Origin: Labilibaculum euxinicum
Lineage (GTDB): Bacteria > Bacteroidota > Bacteroidia > Bacteroidales > Marinifilaceae
NCBI RefSeq assembly: GCF_009795715.1
Contig: NZ_WTCR01000019.1
Coordinates: 1 to 55,047, forward strand
Direction of reading: 5' to 3'
Length of the DNA: 55,047 nucleotides
Position numbers and translations under genes: made by a program. This document shows, piece after piece, positions 35,668 through 46,162 of the stretch (the stretch's first letter is position 1; every line of letters begins with the position of its first letter). A model generated the notes under the pieces. That model made no database searches. It saw nothing but the letters and a program-made list of their open reading frames with translations, and was not told where the DNA came from.

Positions 35668-36108
35668 CTAATGACGAATACGAACATTCACCTTAATAGG
35701 CTTCTGATCGAACACTTTTTTAACGCAGGCAATCATTTGTTTTTCAGATATATGATCTTCCGACTCAATTTTACGAATGCGGTCTTTAAGAATCGGCTCT
35801 TTGCTTATGTGTTTAGCAAGATGCACCTTCGTTTCGGCTGGACCAAACAAATAAATTTCTTCTGCGTCGGATAAATGATCGGTAATGTTTTCAAAATAAT
35901 GTTTCAATTGATGACGTCTTTTATGTGTTATTTTGGTTGCAGGATTGATAAACTGATTGCCCATACGGGAATAAGCTTTTGTTTCTCCCTTGAAACGCAA
36001 TCGTGATTCAATTTCTGATTCAATTTTATCAACTCTGGCTCCATTATCCTCAATGGTAATAATGTAGGCTTTTTCGGTATCTAACCAAACTCCAATGTTT
36101 TTTTTCAT
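35668..36108 (-). CDS. Small soluble protein of unknown function
   Basis: A 146-aa protein without signal peptide. It begins with a short beta-rich segment, KKNIGVWLDTEKAYIITIED, followed by a basic central part (KITHKRRHQLKHYFENI). Then EEIYLFGPAETKVHLAKHI and a charged C-terminal half follow. The GVWLDxxxA start and the LFGPAETKxxLxKHI block recall eRF1 domain-3/host-attachment-like proteins seen in Bacteroidota, but the match is weak and I do not assign a function. It is monocistronic with its own terminator. Confidence 0.7.
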   Translation of the reverse strand: MKKNIGVWLDTEKAYIITIEDNGARVDKIESEIESRLRFKGETKAYSRMGNQFINPATKITHKRRHQLKHYFENITDHLSDAEEIYLFGPAETKVHLAKHISKEPILKDRIRKIESEDHISEKQMIACVKKVFDQKPIKVNVRIRH

Positions 36109-36575
36109 TTTCGTTTTCTTTTAATAAATAGAATTTAAACTAGTTTGAAACAGTTCGTAAAGGGCAGGAATAAGAGAAGTGTGATCTGAATTGATAGAAC
36201 AAGGTTCTTACCATATTATAAAGATGAATTATCATATCACGTTTAGAATTATCAAGCGTATGTTCTTCTTATTTGATCTAATCTAAATTTACGAAATTTA
36301 CAGCCTCTTGTCAAGATTAAAGATTGACCACCCCCACTATTCATACAATACTAAATCAATAACTTACAAGCATACTACTCATTAATAATCTCCTAAAAAA
36401 TTACAATCAACAAATGAAAAATAAAGTTGAGACGAAACCAAACCTGCCAAAACAGGGAGGCCTGAAAACAAAAACGGGATTCATTTCTGAATCCCGTTGT
36501 ATATTTAAATCTGCGTTAAGCTTTCTCTATTCAAAAAAACTACGCTCTTATCACTTATCAATAAAATGTCCTATT
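36109..36575. other. 467-bp gap without a supported gene
   Basis: This gap holds the promoter side of the gene at 35668-36108 and the terminator of the gene at 36576-37004 (hairpin 36473-36498). One plus-strand frame (36414-36659) covers the hairpin and the end of the next gene; it has poor composition and no recognisable sequence. Nothing else is seen. Confidence 0.7.
36466..36498 (-). terminator. Terminator of the ArsC-like gene
   Basis: A perfect 11-bp stem AACGGGATTCA / TGAATCCCGTT (36473-36483, 36488-36498) has a 4-nt loop. On the minus strand it runs into TTTTTGTTTT. It lies 77 nt past the stop codon of the gene at 36576. Confidence 0.85.
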
Positions 36576-37004
36576 CTATTCTACAATTTGAAAATTATCC
36601 TGAACAAAACTAAAACAGATATCATCTACAGCATTGCAAACTGCATTATAGGCTTGTAATCTGACATTCTCCTCTCCTTCCACATTCGCCGGATCAGGCA
36701 GTTCAAACAACAAAATTTTAGGATTTCCATTGAGTACAGGAACTTTATTTTCAACTTCTTTATCGAAACACAACACAAAATCAAAAGTATTCTGATTAAG
36801 CTCATCAAGTGCTTTCGACTTATATTCAGGGATATCCATTATTGCTTCGGCCATTGCTTTTTGAGCCAATACCTGAATAGATCCTTTTTCAAGTCCTGCA
36901 CTCCATACCTCTATATGTCTTTTACCATAATAGTTAAGCCACTTTTCAGCCATTTGCGAGCGGGCCACATTTTTATCGCTTAATACCAATACTTTCTTCA
37001 CCAT
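36576..37004 (-). CDS. ArsC/LMW-phosphatase-like protein lacking the catalytic Cys
   Basis: A 142-aa protein of the low-molecular-weight phosphotyrosine phosphatase / thioredoxin-coupled arsenate reductase fold. The P-loop, normally C-x5-R-S, reads S9-DKNVA-R15-S16, so the nucleophile is Ser. The rest of the fold is retained: QMAEKWLNYY after the P-loop, VWSAGLEKG in the next strand, and LPDPAN with the general-acid-like D104. C79 sits where ArsC has its first resolving Cys, but the second (before Pro89) is Val88. It is probably a binding protein or pseudoenzyme; no ars genes are nearby. It lies 75 bp downstream of the M19 dipeptidase gene on the same strand. Confidence 0.8.
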   Translation of the reverse strand: MVKKVLVLSDKNVARSQMAEKWLNYYGKRHIEVWSAGLEKGSIQVLAQKAMAEAIMDIPEYKSKALDELNQNTFDFVLCFDKEVENKVPVLNGNPKILLFELPDPANVEGEENVRLQAYNAVCNAVDDICFSFVQDNFQIVE

Positions 37005-37079
37005 TCAATTTTTTAATATTTTCATGACAAATTTAAAAATTTGTGCACAAATAGAATAAGCTGCAAAACAGCAGGAGGT

Positions 37080-38312
37080 CTAATTCAATGTCATTTTCTT
37101 ATTTCCGGCATATTCCTCTACTTCTTTAAAAACACGCATAAAATTTCCACCCCAAATTTTAGCAATTTCTTCTTCGGAATAGTTTCTCTTCAACAGTTCT
37201 TTCGTAATATTCATCATTTGACTCACATCGGAACAATCTTTTAGGCCTCCTCCACCATCAAAATCGGTACCTATTCCTACATAATCAATTCCAATTAAAT
37301 TCACGATATGATCGATATGATCAACTGCATCAGCCACAGTTGGTTTATCCTTGGGATAATCAATTTGAATCTGACGCCATTCGTTCCAAATTTTATTTTC
37401 TTCCTCTATCGATATTTTTCCTGAATTTTTGTGCCGTACCCGCAGTTCCATCTCCTTTTTATAGCCGATAGTAGTAGTATCCGGAGCCTTAACGTAATCA
37501 TCCAAAATGCACATTTGTATTACACCACCATTTTTAGCCAAAGCCTTAAGCATCTTATCCGATAAGTTTCTTGGATTATCGCATACTGCTCTTGCGCAGG
37601 AATGTGATGCGATAACCGGAGTTTTAGAAAGTTTTAAAACATCAAAAAATGAACTGTCCGAAATATGCGATACATCAATTATTATCCCCAAATCATTCAT
37701 TTTGGGAACCACTTGCTCTCCAAAAGCACTCAATCCGTTAAATTCAACTCCATTTTTGTCGGTAGATGAATCGCAAATATCATTATTGGATGTGTGGCAC
37801 AAAGTAATGTAGCGAACTCCTTTTTCGAAATACCTTTCTACTTCAGAAATTTCATTTCCCAAAGGAAAACCATTCTCCATTCCAATATAGATAGCTCTTT
37901 TTCCTTCCTTCTCTAATCGATAACCATCTTCAACACTCAATGCCACCTCAGCTATATCCTGATTTCTCTGACAAACAGAATAAACGGAATCTATCAATTC
38001 ATCTGCTTTGGCACGAGCTGCAAGTATATTTTCCGGAGTTCTTTCTCTTTGCGAAGTAAACGCAGCAAAAAAGATTCCATCCAAACCTCCCTCTTTCATT
38101 CTCGGAAAATCAACACAACTTCCTCCATTTACATAAGGATGAGCAACCGCAATATCAAAATCTTTTTCCAACAACTGATATGGCGTATCCACATGAGTAT
38201 CAACAGTAAATGCATGATTGTGAATCTTGGCGGCTTTTTGATCCAGACTTTCGCAGGATGACAAAACTGTTATTAGGGTAATAAACAGACCTGTCCAACA
38301 AATATTTTTCAT
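37080..38312 (-). CDS. Membrane dipeptidase (M19, renal dipeptidase family), lipoprotein
   Basis: A 410-aa zinc dipeptidase with a lipoprotein signal (VLSSC, C20). The TIM-barrel ligands are H40 and D42 in DTHVDTP, Glu in YIGMENG, His in IIDVSHISD and His in IASHSCARAV. GIGTDFDGGG near the end provides the substrate-side Asp. M19 enzymes cleave dipeptides, often with D-amino acids. Anchoring in a cell-envelope membrane is predicted. It may be cotranscribed with the ArsC-like gene downstream. Confidence 0.9.
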   Translation of the reverse strand: MKNICWTGLFITLITVLSSCESLDQKAAKIHNHAFTVDTHVDTPYQLLEKDFDIAVAHPYVNGGSCVDFPRMKEGGLDGIFFAAFTSQRERTPENILAARAKADELIDSVYSVCQRNQDIAEVALSVEDGYRLEKEGKRAIYIGMENGFPLGNEISEVERYFEKGVRYITLCHTSNNDICDSSTDKNGVEFNGLSAFGEQVVPKMNDLGIIIDVSHISDSSFFDVLKLSKTPVIASHSCARAVCDNPRNLSDKMLKALAKNGGVIQMCILDDYVKAPDTTTIGYKKEMELRVRHKNSGKISIEEENKIWNEWRQIQIDYPKDKPTVADAVDHIDHIVNLIGIDYVGIGTDFDGGGGLKDCSDVSQMMNITKELLKRNYSEEEIAKIWGGNFMRVFKEVEEYAGNKKMTLN

Positions 38313-38496
38313 ATTTTATTCAATTTTGGGTTAGATAATCTGTAAAGATAAACTCATAATCTATAAAAAAGTAGAATATTGATTTTTTTATATTTTATGG
38401 AAACTATTCCTTTATTTAGAATTGCTTTGTATCTTGGTGTTTTAGTAATTCTCAATATTTTATCTGACATCAGAACTTAACAGGCTGTATACCATT

Positions 38497-40908
38497 ATGG
38501 TTCAATCAACATATCGATTAATTCTTTTACTTTGCTTATTGCTTCCACTACAATTAGAAGCGCAACAGAATGCTATTATTAAAGGAAAAATTACTGACAA
38601 CAAACAGAACAAGATTGCTGGCGCTCATATTCAAATTGAACCAATTTCACAATATACAATCAGCGATACAAATGGAAATTACTCCATTAAGGTCCCCTCA
38701 AATAGTACATTTACCTTAAAAATATCGCACATTAGTTATCAAAATATTGAAATGAATTTCCAGTTACTGAATGAGGAAATAAAATTGTTCAATCCTATAT
38801 TAATAGTAAAACAGGAACAATTAAAAGAAGTTACTGTTGATTCAAAAAAAACCATAACAGATAAAAACATTAGTATCAGCACCAAGCAACTGGAACAACT
38901 TCCTGTAACAGGAAATGGTGCTGTAGAACAAATAATTAAAACCCTGCCGGGTGTAAGTTCAAATAATGAATTAAGCTCTCAGTATTCAGTTAGAGGAGGT
39001 AATTTCGATGAAAATCTTGTATACATTAACGATGTAGAAATTTACCGTCCTAATTTGGTTCGATCAGGTCAGCAGGAAGGATTGAGTGTTATTAATCCCG
39101 ATTTAGTCTCATCCATTCAGTTTTCTTCCGGAGGATATGATGCAAAATACGGAGATAAGCTTTCTTCTGTTTTGGATGTAAAATACAAAACACCAAATAA
39201 ATTTGAAGCTTCTGCTGAAGCTAGTTTGCTGGGGAGTTCTTTTCACTTTGCCAACAGCAGTAAAAACAACAAGCTAACCTATTTAGCTGGTATCCGATAC
39301 AAAACAAATGCATATCTGCTAAATTCTTTGGACACAAAAGGGGAATACAAACCAAATTACACAGACGTTCAGGCACTGGTAAATTATCGTTTTTCCTCAT
39401 CGTTCAGCATGCATTTGTGGGGAAGTTTAAGCCGAAACAATTACAATTTTAAGCCGGAAACCAGAAATACATCTTTTGGAACAATCAGTGAGGCACTGCA
39501 ACTTAAAATCTATTTCGATGGCAAGGAAAAGGACAAATACGAAACTAATATTCAAGCACTCACATTAAAATTCCATCCGAACAGTAAGTCCTTGTACCGT
39601 GTTATAGCCAGCAGATACGAAACAACAGAAAAAGAAACTTTCGATATCATGGGACAATATTACCTCAGTGATTTATTTGTATCGCAAGGAGGAAGTTCAT
39701 CGGAAAGCTTAGAGAATCTGGGTGTAGGAACTTTTATCGATCACGCAAGAAATAAACTGAGTAAAAAAGTGAGCACAATTGATATAAAAGGTGATCACAA
39801 CAGAAACAATTTATTTATTCAATGGGGAATTGGTGGAAAACATGAAGAAGTTGATGATCAGATTAACGAATGGCAATATCAGGATTCAGCAGGTTATTCA
39901 ATTCCCGTTTCAGATTCTGAAGTATCACTGGCATACATGAAAAATGCAGTTAATAAAATTAGCAGCAATCACATTACATCCTTCGCTCAGGGCACTTATG
40001 TATTTCAAAACAGCAAAGGCGAGTTTCAGATAACCGGAGGGCTGAGATATCATTTTTGGGATTACAATACTGAAAGCTTCTGCTCTCCTCGGGCATCTGT
40101 CAACTACATTCCCAACTGGCAAAAGAAAGTTAAATTTCGTTTTGCCACCGGTTACTACCAGCAAACGCCATCGTACCGCGAAATGCTGATTAACAATGGT
40201 CAGATTAGCACCAATGTGAATCTGCAAAAATCAATTCATTATGTTTTAGGTCAGGAATATTACTTTAAAGCATGGAACCGCCCGTTCAAATTCTCAAGCG
40301 AATTGTACTATAAAGATCTGAAATCATTAACTCCTTATGACATTGAAAATGTTCGGATTCGATACTATGGTGACAAAAAATCGAAAGGCTATGCCACTGG
40401 TTTGGATTTAAGAATTAATGGTGAATTTGTTCCGGGAACTGAATCATGGGCGAGTTTATCAATAATGAAAACGGAAGAAGATATCATAGGCGATGAACTT
40501 GGTTATTTACCCAGACCAACAGACGAACGGGTAAATTTCTCGATGTTTTTTCAAGATTATTTACCAAACAACCCATCCTATAAAATGCATTTAAGTCTAT
40601 TCTACGGAGGAAAACTACCAGTTTGGACTCCTAAAAAAGGAAAGAATGGTGAGAGCTTTAGAATGCCTAATTACAGAAGGATTGATTTAGGTTTTTCTAA
40701 AATATTGCTCGATGAGAATACCAAATACAAAACTGGTTTATTAAGACATTTTAAATCGATGTGGATAAGTCTGGAAGTTTTCAATGTTTTGGATATAAAT
40801 AATACAATATCCTATTTATGGATTAACGATGTATCGGGAAATCAATATGCGATTCCTAATTACCTTACATCAAGAAAAATTAACTTGAAGCTTACCGCTA
40901 AATTCTAG
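38497..40908 (+). CDS. TonB-dependent receptor with carboxypeptidase-regulatory domain
   Basis: An 803-aa outer-membrane receptor. It has a signal peptide (to about residue 22) and a carboxypeptidase-regulatory-like domain (IIKGKITDNKQNKIAGAHIQ, to about residue 105). The plug has LPGVSSNNELSSQYSVRGGN and VYINDVEIYRP, and a beta-barrel ends in KLTAKF. There is no SusD partner, so it is not a SusC-type glycan importer; the cargo is unknown. It is followed after 56 bp by the BatA/VWA gene on the same strand, so cotranscription is likely. Upstream lies a 184-bp gap with no clear promoter box. Confidence 0.9.
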   Translation: MVQSTYRLILLLCLLLPLQLEAQQNAIIKGKITDNKQNKIAGAHIQIEPISQYTISDTNGNYSIKVPSNSTFTLKISHISYQNIEMNFQLLNEEIKLFNPILIVKQEQLKEVTVDSKKTITDKNISISTKQLEQLPVTGNGAVEQIIKTLPGVSSNNELSSQYSVRGGNFDENLVYINDVEIYRPNLVRSGQQEGLSVINPDLVSSIQFSSGGYDAKYGDKLSSVLDVKYKTPNKFEASAEASLLGSSFHFANSSKNNKLTYLAGIRYKTNAYLLNSLDTKGEYKPNYTDVQALVNYRFSSSFSMHLWGSLSRNNYNFKPETRNTSFGTISEALQLKIYFDGKEKDKYETNIQALTLKFHPNSKSLYRVIASRYETTEKETFDIMGQYYLSDLFVSQGGSSSESLENLGVGTFIDHARNKLSKKVSTIDIKGDHNRNNLFIQWGIGGKHEEVDDQINEWQYQDSAGYSIPVSDSEVSLAYMKNAVNKISSNHITSFAQGTYVFQNSKGEFQITGGLRYHFWDYNTESFCSPRASVNYIPNWQKKVKFRFATGYYQQTPSYREMLINNGQISTNVNLQKSIHYVLGQEYYFKAWNRPFKFSSELYYKDLKSLTPYDIENVRIRYYGDKKSKGYATGLDLRINGEFVPGTESWASLSIMKTEEDIIGDELGYLPRPTDERVNFSMFFQDYLPNNPSYKMHLSLFYGGKLPVWTPKKGKNGESFRMPNYRRIDLGFSKILLDENTKYKTGLLRHFKSMWISLEVFNVLDINNTISYLWINDVSGNQYAIPNYLTSRKINLKLTAKF

Positions 40909-40964
40909 CCAATAGCTTATCATCAATCAGTAATTTAGTGTAACGATAAAAACAAAGCTTAAAT

Positions 40965-43010
40965 ATGTTTCATTTTTTACATCCCGAGGTTCTTTGGGCT
41001 CTATTAGCCCTTCTACTTCCTATTATTATACATCTTTTTAATTTCAAGAGATTTAAGAAAATATATTTCAGCAATTTAAAGTTTCTTAAAAACCTGAATA
41101 TTGAAAATAAGCGCCGGTCGAAAGTGAAAAAATGGTTGCTTCTCCTGCTTAGACTTCTTGCCTTGGCCTGCATTATTATTGCCTTTTCACAACCTTATAT
41201 TCCCAACGAAAACAATCAAAATAAGGGATTGCAGCAAAACGAATACTTTACGATTTATATCGACAATTCATTTAGTATGAATGCCGAAACAGAAAGTGGC
41301 AATGCTTTAGAAGCAGCAAAAAATAAAGCCATTGAATTAATTAACAGCTACCCCAACTATTCTAAAATTAGAATTTACAATAATAATTTTTTTCCCTTCA
41401 CCTCAAATTTAAACAAACAACAGGCGATAGCCAGGGTTATGGACATAAACCCTTCGCCAATCCCCGTTTTACTTTCAGAACAAATTAAAAAGATACAAAT
41501 TAATAATGCCGGTAATAATTACCATCTCTACGTGTTCTCCGATTTTCAAAAAGCGCAAAGCGATATTGAAAATATTAAAACTGACAGTACAAATTCAATC
41601 ACCTTCCTACCTCTTTCGGTACAGCGATCAAACAATTTACTAATTGATTCCTGTTGGTTTGACAAGCCATATCATCAAATAAAACAAAGTCAGGAACTCT
41701 TTATCAGAGTTGTAAATACTTCGAATCAAAACTATCAGAAAATACCTGTTAAACTAAGTATCAACGACAGTACAAAATCCGTTTCCAGCTTTGATATTGA
41801 TAGAAATTCAAAGAAAATTATCAGCCTGAAATACGTAAATCACAAATCAGGAATTTATCAGGGAATGGTTGAAATCAATGACTTTCCTATCACCTACGAC
41901 AACAAATTCTATTTCTCATATTCAATTAATGATAAGATTCAAATCGTATCTATAAATCAGAATAGTCCCAACAAATATCTGAACAAATTATTTTCAGGCG
42001 CAGAAACATTTGAATTTAAAAACCATGACAAATCCAGTATTTTCAATGAAAATTTAGATAATTATCAACTGCTTATTTTGAATGAAATTCAAGAAATGGA
42101 AAGTGGTTTCAGTCAAACCATAAAAAATTACCTGTCTAACGGAGGGCATGTTCTGTTTATTCCAAGCAGTGAGCCTGATCAGTCAGTAAATGCATTGCTT
42201 GATGAAATTTCGGCTCCTCAATTAATAGAAATTGATTCAAACAAACAAAAGCTGTCAATTATTGAACTAAACTCTGAACTTTACCAAAATGTATTCAAGG
42301 AAATTAAGACTGATGCCAGACTACCGGATATTTACAAGCATTACAAATTAGGTCAGTCAAAAAATAATTTAGTAGAAAATATATGGAGAACTCAGGCCGG
42401 CGACAATCTATTACTAAAAATAAAATATGGAAACGGTTATTTCTATCAGCTTACCATGCAGTTAAACCCAGAATGGACCAATTTAATTACACATCCAATT
42501 TTCGTACCTACAATTATTAATTTAACCCGTTACAGTAGTAACAATCATTCTTTATACTACACTTTGGGCAACAAAACACCTATAAGAATCAATTCATTTG
42601 AGCATAACTTATCCAACGAATCGTTTCATATCATCAACAAAAAGAATCAGACAGATATCATCCCCGATCAAGAAAATAACTTTGATAAGGGAACGCTTCT
42701 CTACACTCGAGAACAAATTACTAAAGCCGAAAACTATTTGATATCCAGAAATGATTCAATAATCTATTCCTGCTCTTTTAATTACTCAAGAACAGAATCA
42801 GATCCTGAATATTTCACACCAGATGAACTAAAATCACAAATAAAGTCACAATTATTACCCATTTCGCTTAATTCTCCCGAAAAAATGAAACTATCTGACA
42901 TTTATAACGAACAAAGTAATGGAAAGCAATATTGGAAACATTTTGTTCTGTTTTGTATTTTACTTATTGTTTCAGAAAGTTTGTTGCATCGAATAAACTT
43001 ATCACAATAA
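40965..43010 (+). CDS. BatA-type membrane protein with von Willebrand factor A domain
   Basis: A 681-aa protein. It opens with the BatA N-terminal domain: FLHPEVLWALLALLLPIIIH, then the basic FKRFKKIYFSNLKFLK, then a second span WLLLLLRLLALACIIIAF (residues 57-74). A VWA-like domain follows with MIDAS D100-x-S102-x-S104. The long middle part is periplasmic, with a glutamine-amidotransferase-like YQLLILNEI segment and SNGGHVLFIP near residue 390. A last membrane helix (HFVLFCILLIVSESLL) lies at the C-terminus. Bat proteins are linked to envelope stress tolerance, but the mechanism is not known. It probably shares a transcript with the TonB-dependent receptor. Confidence 0.85.
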   Translation: MFHFLHPEVLWALLALLLPIIIHLFNFKRFKKIYFSNLKFLKNLNIENKRRSKVKKWLLLLLRLLALACIIIAFSQPYIPNENNQNKGLQQNEYFTIYIDNSFSMNAETESGNALEAAKNKAIELINSYPNYSKIRIYNNNFFPFTSNLNKQQAIARVMDINPSPIPVLLSEQIKKIQINNAGNNYHLYVFSDFQKAQSDIENIKTDSTNSITFLPLSVQRSNNLLIDSCWFDKPYHQIKQSQELFIRVVNTSNQNYQKIPVKLSINDSTKSVSSFDIDRNSKKIISLKYVNHKSGIYQGMVEINDFPITYDNKFYFSYSINDKIQIVSINQNSPNKYLNKLFSGAETFEFKNHDKSSIFNENLDNYQLLILNEIQEMESGFSQTIKNYLSNGGHVLFIPSSEPDQSVNALLDEISAPQLIEIDSNKQKLSIIELNSELYQNVFKEIKTDARLPDIYKHYKLGQSKNNLVENIWRTQAGDNLLLKIKYGNGYFYQLTMQLNPEWTNLITHPIFVPTIINLTRYSSNNHSLYYTLGNKTPIRINSFEHNLSNESFHIINKKNQTDIIPDQENNFDKGTLLYTREQITKAENYLISRNDSIIYSCSFNYSRTESDPEYFTPDELKSQIKSQLLPISLNSPEKMKLSDIYNEQSNGKQYWKHFVLFCILLIVSESLLHRINLSQ

Positions 43011-43104
43011 TCATAACCTTACAGTAAAATACATCGTAACAAACAAGTATAAAACACAATATCAACACACACATTGACATAATTACTAAATTAATTTAAT
43101 CAGC

Positions 43105-44625
43105 ATGAAACTTGATACTTCTACACAAATTAGGCAACTAGAAAAAATTCATAGGATTGCTGGTATTGGCTATTGGATCTACACTTATAACTCAAATGAA
43201 ATGTGGTGGTCAAACATCACCTATTCTATTTTAGGCTACGATACCCCAAACTTTACACCTAACAGACAAAATTTAATTAAACACATCCATCCTGAAGATC
43301 TTGAGTTCTTTTTAGTCTCACTGCAACAAATGGCAAAGCAAACAATAGAGATTGAATTTCGATTTTTTAAAAATGGAGAACTAAGACTTGGTAAAATAAC
43401 CGGAGAAGTATATAATGACAATCTGGAAGGCCTAATAGAAGAAGTTCTTTTCCAAGATATTACCGAAACTAAAATAAAAGAGTTTGAAATTGCAAAAGCC
43501 TGGAGCAAAGCTCTTGATGCCGAAAATCTAAAAAATTCTTTTTTGGAAAATATGAGCCATGAACTAAGAACTCCTTTAAACTCAATTATTGGTTTTTCAG
43601 AACTATTGGAAACAAGCAATGAAAAGGACAACGTTAGTAAATTTGCAACTGCAATAAAAACATCAGGCTTACAACTGTTGCGCATTATTGAAGACCTATT
43701 AAAAGTATCGATGCTTGAAAGTCGCGTATCAAGACCAATTAAGAGAAATTTTCATCTCAATCAAATGCTTTTGGACATAAAAGAGAACAGCCTAAACCTG
43801 CTGAAAGAAAACAACAAAGAACATATTGACCTAATTTTTAATTTTGATCTTGATTCCACAAACGATGTGATAAAGTCAGATCAGATTAAAATCAGAAGCA
43901 TATTTAAAAACCTAATACACAACGCAATAAAGTTTACAGAAACAGGAAGCATTACATGTTCCTACAAAATAATAAAAGACACAATTCACTTTTCGGTTAC
44001 CGATACCGGAGTTGGTATTCCTTCCAAATATGAAAATCGAGTATTTAAACGATTCAGACAAGTTGATGAATCAGGACAAAAATATTATGGCGGCACTGGT
44101 TTAGGCATGTATATTTCACGATTGGAACTGGAATTACTAGGTGGAAAGATTTGGTTTGTTTCTGAAAACAATTTAGGAACAACAATTAACTTTACAATTC
44201 CAAACATCTTAACTTCTGACAACCAGCACGAAGAAGATCACTCTCCAGAGTCTTACAACTGGGAAAACTACACCGTTATTATTGCCGAAGATCAAACCAC
44301 CAATTTTAAAATCCTTGAAGCTTATCTTCAAAGAACAAACATTAATATTCTATGGGCAAAAAACGGACAGGAAGTAATTAATTCGTGCCTGCAAAATCCT
44401 GAGATAAACATTGTATTAATGGATATTAACCTGCCACAAATCAATGGATTAGAGGCCACTGCAATCATCAAAGAAAAAAGACCTAACCTAATTGTTATTG
44501 CACAAACAGCGTACGCACTTATTGGGGACAAAGAAAAATCAATTCAAGCAGGCTGTTCCGACCACTTATCAAAACCGATTAAAAAAGGAGATTTACTGGA
44601 ATCAATGGCAAAATTCCTCCCATAA
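43105..44625 (+). CDS. Soluble hybrid histidine kinase (PAS-HisKA-HATPase-REC)
   Basis: A 506-aa cytoplasmic hybrid sensor with no membrane segment. A PAS domain spans about residues 10-115 (GYWIYTYNSNEMWWS, HPEDLEFF). HisKA carries H152 in ENMSHELRTPLNS. The HATPase shows NLIHNAIKFTETG, DTGVGIP and GGTGLGMYIS. The receiver has phosphoacceptor D440 in VLMDINLPQINGLEAT and ends SKPIKKGDLLE. It has no DNA-binding output, so it must pass the phosphate on or act through the receiver. The signal is unknown. The gene stands alone. Confidence 0.92.
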   Translation: MKLDTSTQIRQLEKIHRIAGIGYWIYTYNSNEMWWSNITYSILGYDTPNFTPNRQNLIKHIHPEDLEFFLVSLQQMAKQTIEIEFRFFKNGELRLGKITGEVYNDNLEGLIEEVLFQDITETKIKEFEIAKAWSKALDAENLKNSFLENMSHELRTPLNSIIGFSELLETSNEKDNVSKFATAIKTSGLQLLRIIEDLLKVSMLESRVSRPIKRNFHLNQMLLDIKENSLNLLKENNKEHIDLIFNFDLDSTNDVIKSDQIKIRSIFKNLIHNAIKFTETGSITCSYKIIKDTIHFSVTDTGVGIPSKYENRVFKRFRQVDESGQKYYGGTGLGMYISRLELELLGGKIWFVSENNLGTTINFTIPNILTSDNQHEEDHSPESYNWENYTVIIAEDQTTNFKILEAYLQRTNINILWAKNGQEVINSCLQNPEINIVLMDINLPQINGLEATAIIKEKRPNLIVIAQTAYALIGDKEKSIQAGCSDHLSKPIKKGDLLESMAKFLP

Positions 44626-44851
44626 ATCAAACAGACTGTTTTCATTGGGAGAACAGCTCTAACTCCTAATCATAAAATCAGACACATTTTAATAAATGAC
44701 CTTATGATAAGAGTTTTCTTTCAAATTAATTTTATTGGAAAGATTAAAAAATATCTCAAAAGTATTGGTTTATAAAAAAATAATTGCAAATTTGGCATAC
44801 TGGATTGCAAGAACTCAATCCAAACAAACAAATCTTTTAAACATTGTAATT

Positions 44852-46084
44852 ATGACAAATGCAACAACATCCATGACTGCGAAAGATTACATGGAGAAGG
44901 AATCCAAATTTGGTGCTCACAACTATCATCCACTTCCAGTAGTTCTTGAACGTGGAGAAGGTGTATATGTTTGGGATACTGACGGGAAAAGATATTTTGA
45001 TTTTTTGTCTGCATATTCTGCCGTTAATCAAGGTCACTGTCATCCAAAGATTGTGAACGCTTTAATTGAACAAGCTCAAAAACTGACTCTTACCTCTCGC
45101 GCTTTTTACAGCAACAACTTAGGTAAATACGAGGAATTTGTAACTAAATATTTTGGATACGACAAGGTATTGCCAATGAATACCGGTGCCGAAGCCGACG
45201 AAACTGCACTTAAATTAGTGCGTCGCTGGGGATATGATGTAAAAGGTATTCCTGACAACGAAGCAAAAATTATTGTATGCGACGGGAACTTCCACGGACG
45301 TACAATTACTATAATTTCTATGTCGACCGATCCGGATTCATACAAAGGTTTCGGGCCTTTCACTCCAGGTTTTGTTGTAATTCCTTACAACGACATTGAA
45401 GCTCTTGAAAAAGAATTGAAAGATCCAAATGTATGTGCATTCCTTGTTGAACCAATTCAAGGTGAAGCCGGAGTTTACGTTCCTGAGGATGGTTTCTTGA
45501 AAAAAGCATCAGATCTTTGTAAAGCAAATAATGTACTATTTGTTGCCGATGAAGTTCAAACCGGTATTGCCAGAACAGGTAAATTATTAGCGGTTGATCA
45601 TGAAGGTGTTCGCCCTGATGTATTAATTCTTGGAAAAGCAATCTCAGGTGGTGTTGTGCCTGTATCTGCGGTATTGGCTGATGATGAAATCATGCTATGC
45701 ATCAAACCAGGTGAGCACGGTTCTACATTTGGTGGTAACCCAATCGCCTGCGAAGTAGCAATGGCGGCATTAACCGTTGTTAAAGAAGAAAAATTAGCTG
45801 AAAATGCTGAAGCAATGGGTAAAATCTTCCGTGAAGAATTACAGGCGGTTAAATCAGACATGATTGAACTTGTTCGTGGTAAAGGATTACTTAACGCAGT
45901 TGTAATCAAACCTAAAGGTGGTAAAACAGCATGGGATGTTTGCATGCGTTTACGCGATAACGGAATGCTTGCAAAACCAACTCATGGTCATATTATCCGT
46001 TTTGCGCCTCCACTGACAATTAACGAAGAACAATTGAGAGAAGCTATTGATATCATTAAGAAAACAATGGCTGAATTCGAATAA
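44852..46084 (+). CDS. rocD: Ornithine aminotransferase (ornithine-oxo-acid transaminase)
   Basis: A 410-aa class III PLP aminotransferase that converts ornithine and 2-oxoglutarate to glutamate semialdehyde and glutamate. I chose the start at 44852 ([18 protein letters not shown]) because it gives the family length. The open frame runs back to 44735, but those 39 residues are not conserved. Key parts are [43 protein letters not shown]-like [26 protein letters not shown], and [14 protein letters not shown] with K262 as the PLP lysine. It functions in arginine/proline metabolism. A strong terminator follows. Confidence 0.94.
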   Translation: MTNATTSMTAKDYMEKESKFGAHNYHPLPVVLERGEGVYVWDTDGKRYFDFLSAYSAVNQGHCHPKIVNALIEQAQKLTLTSRAFYSNNLGKYEEFVTKYFGYDKVLPMNTGAEADETALKLVRRWGYDVKGIPDNEAKIIVCDGNFHGRTITIISMSTDPDSYKGFGPFTPGFVVIPYNDIEALEKELKDPNVCAFLVEPIQGEAGVYVPEDGFLKKASDLCKANNVLFVADEVQTGIARTGKLLAVDHEGVRPDVLILGKAISGGVVPVSAVLADDEIMLCIKPGEHGSTFGGNPIACEVAMAALTVVKEEKLAENAEAMGKIFREELQAVKSDMIELVRGKGLLNAVVIKPKGGKTAWDVCMRLRDNGMLAKPTHGHIIRFAPPLTINEEQLREAIDIIKKTMAEFE

Positions 46085-46104
46085 AAAAATTCTCAATAAA
46101 ATTT

Positions 46105-46135
46105 AAAAGGCTTTCCGATGGAAAGCCTTTTTTTA
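46105..46135. terminator. Bidirectional terminator between rocD and the TonB-domain gene
   Basis: A perfect 11-bp stem AAAGGCTTTCC / GGAAAGCCTTT (46106-46116, 46120-46130) with loop GAT continues into T residues on the plus strand. The A-rich left flank gives Ts on the minus strand. Confidence 0.88.
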
Positions 46136-46162
46136 TTATAAACTACCGTAAAAATATATATA

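Noticed and set aside
36414-36659. 81-codon plus-strand frame
   Set aside because: It runs through the terminator hairpin and into the antisense of the ArsC-like gene, and has no recognisable sequence.
38397-38480. 27-codon frame before the TonB-dependent receptor
   Set aside because: The hydrophobic short translation has no ribosome-binding or family support, and the length is within chance in this AT-rich gap.
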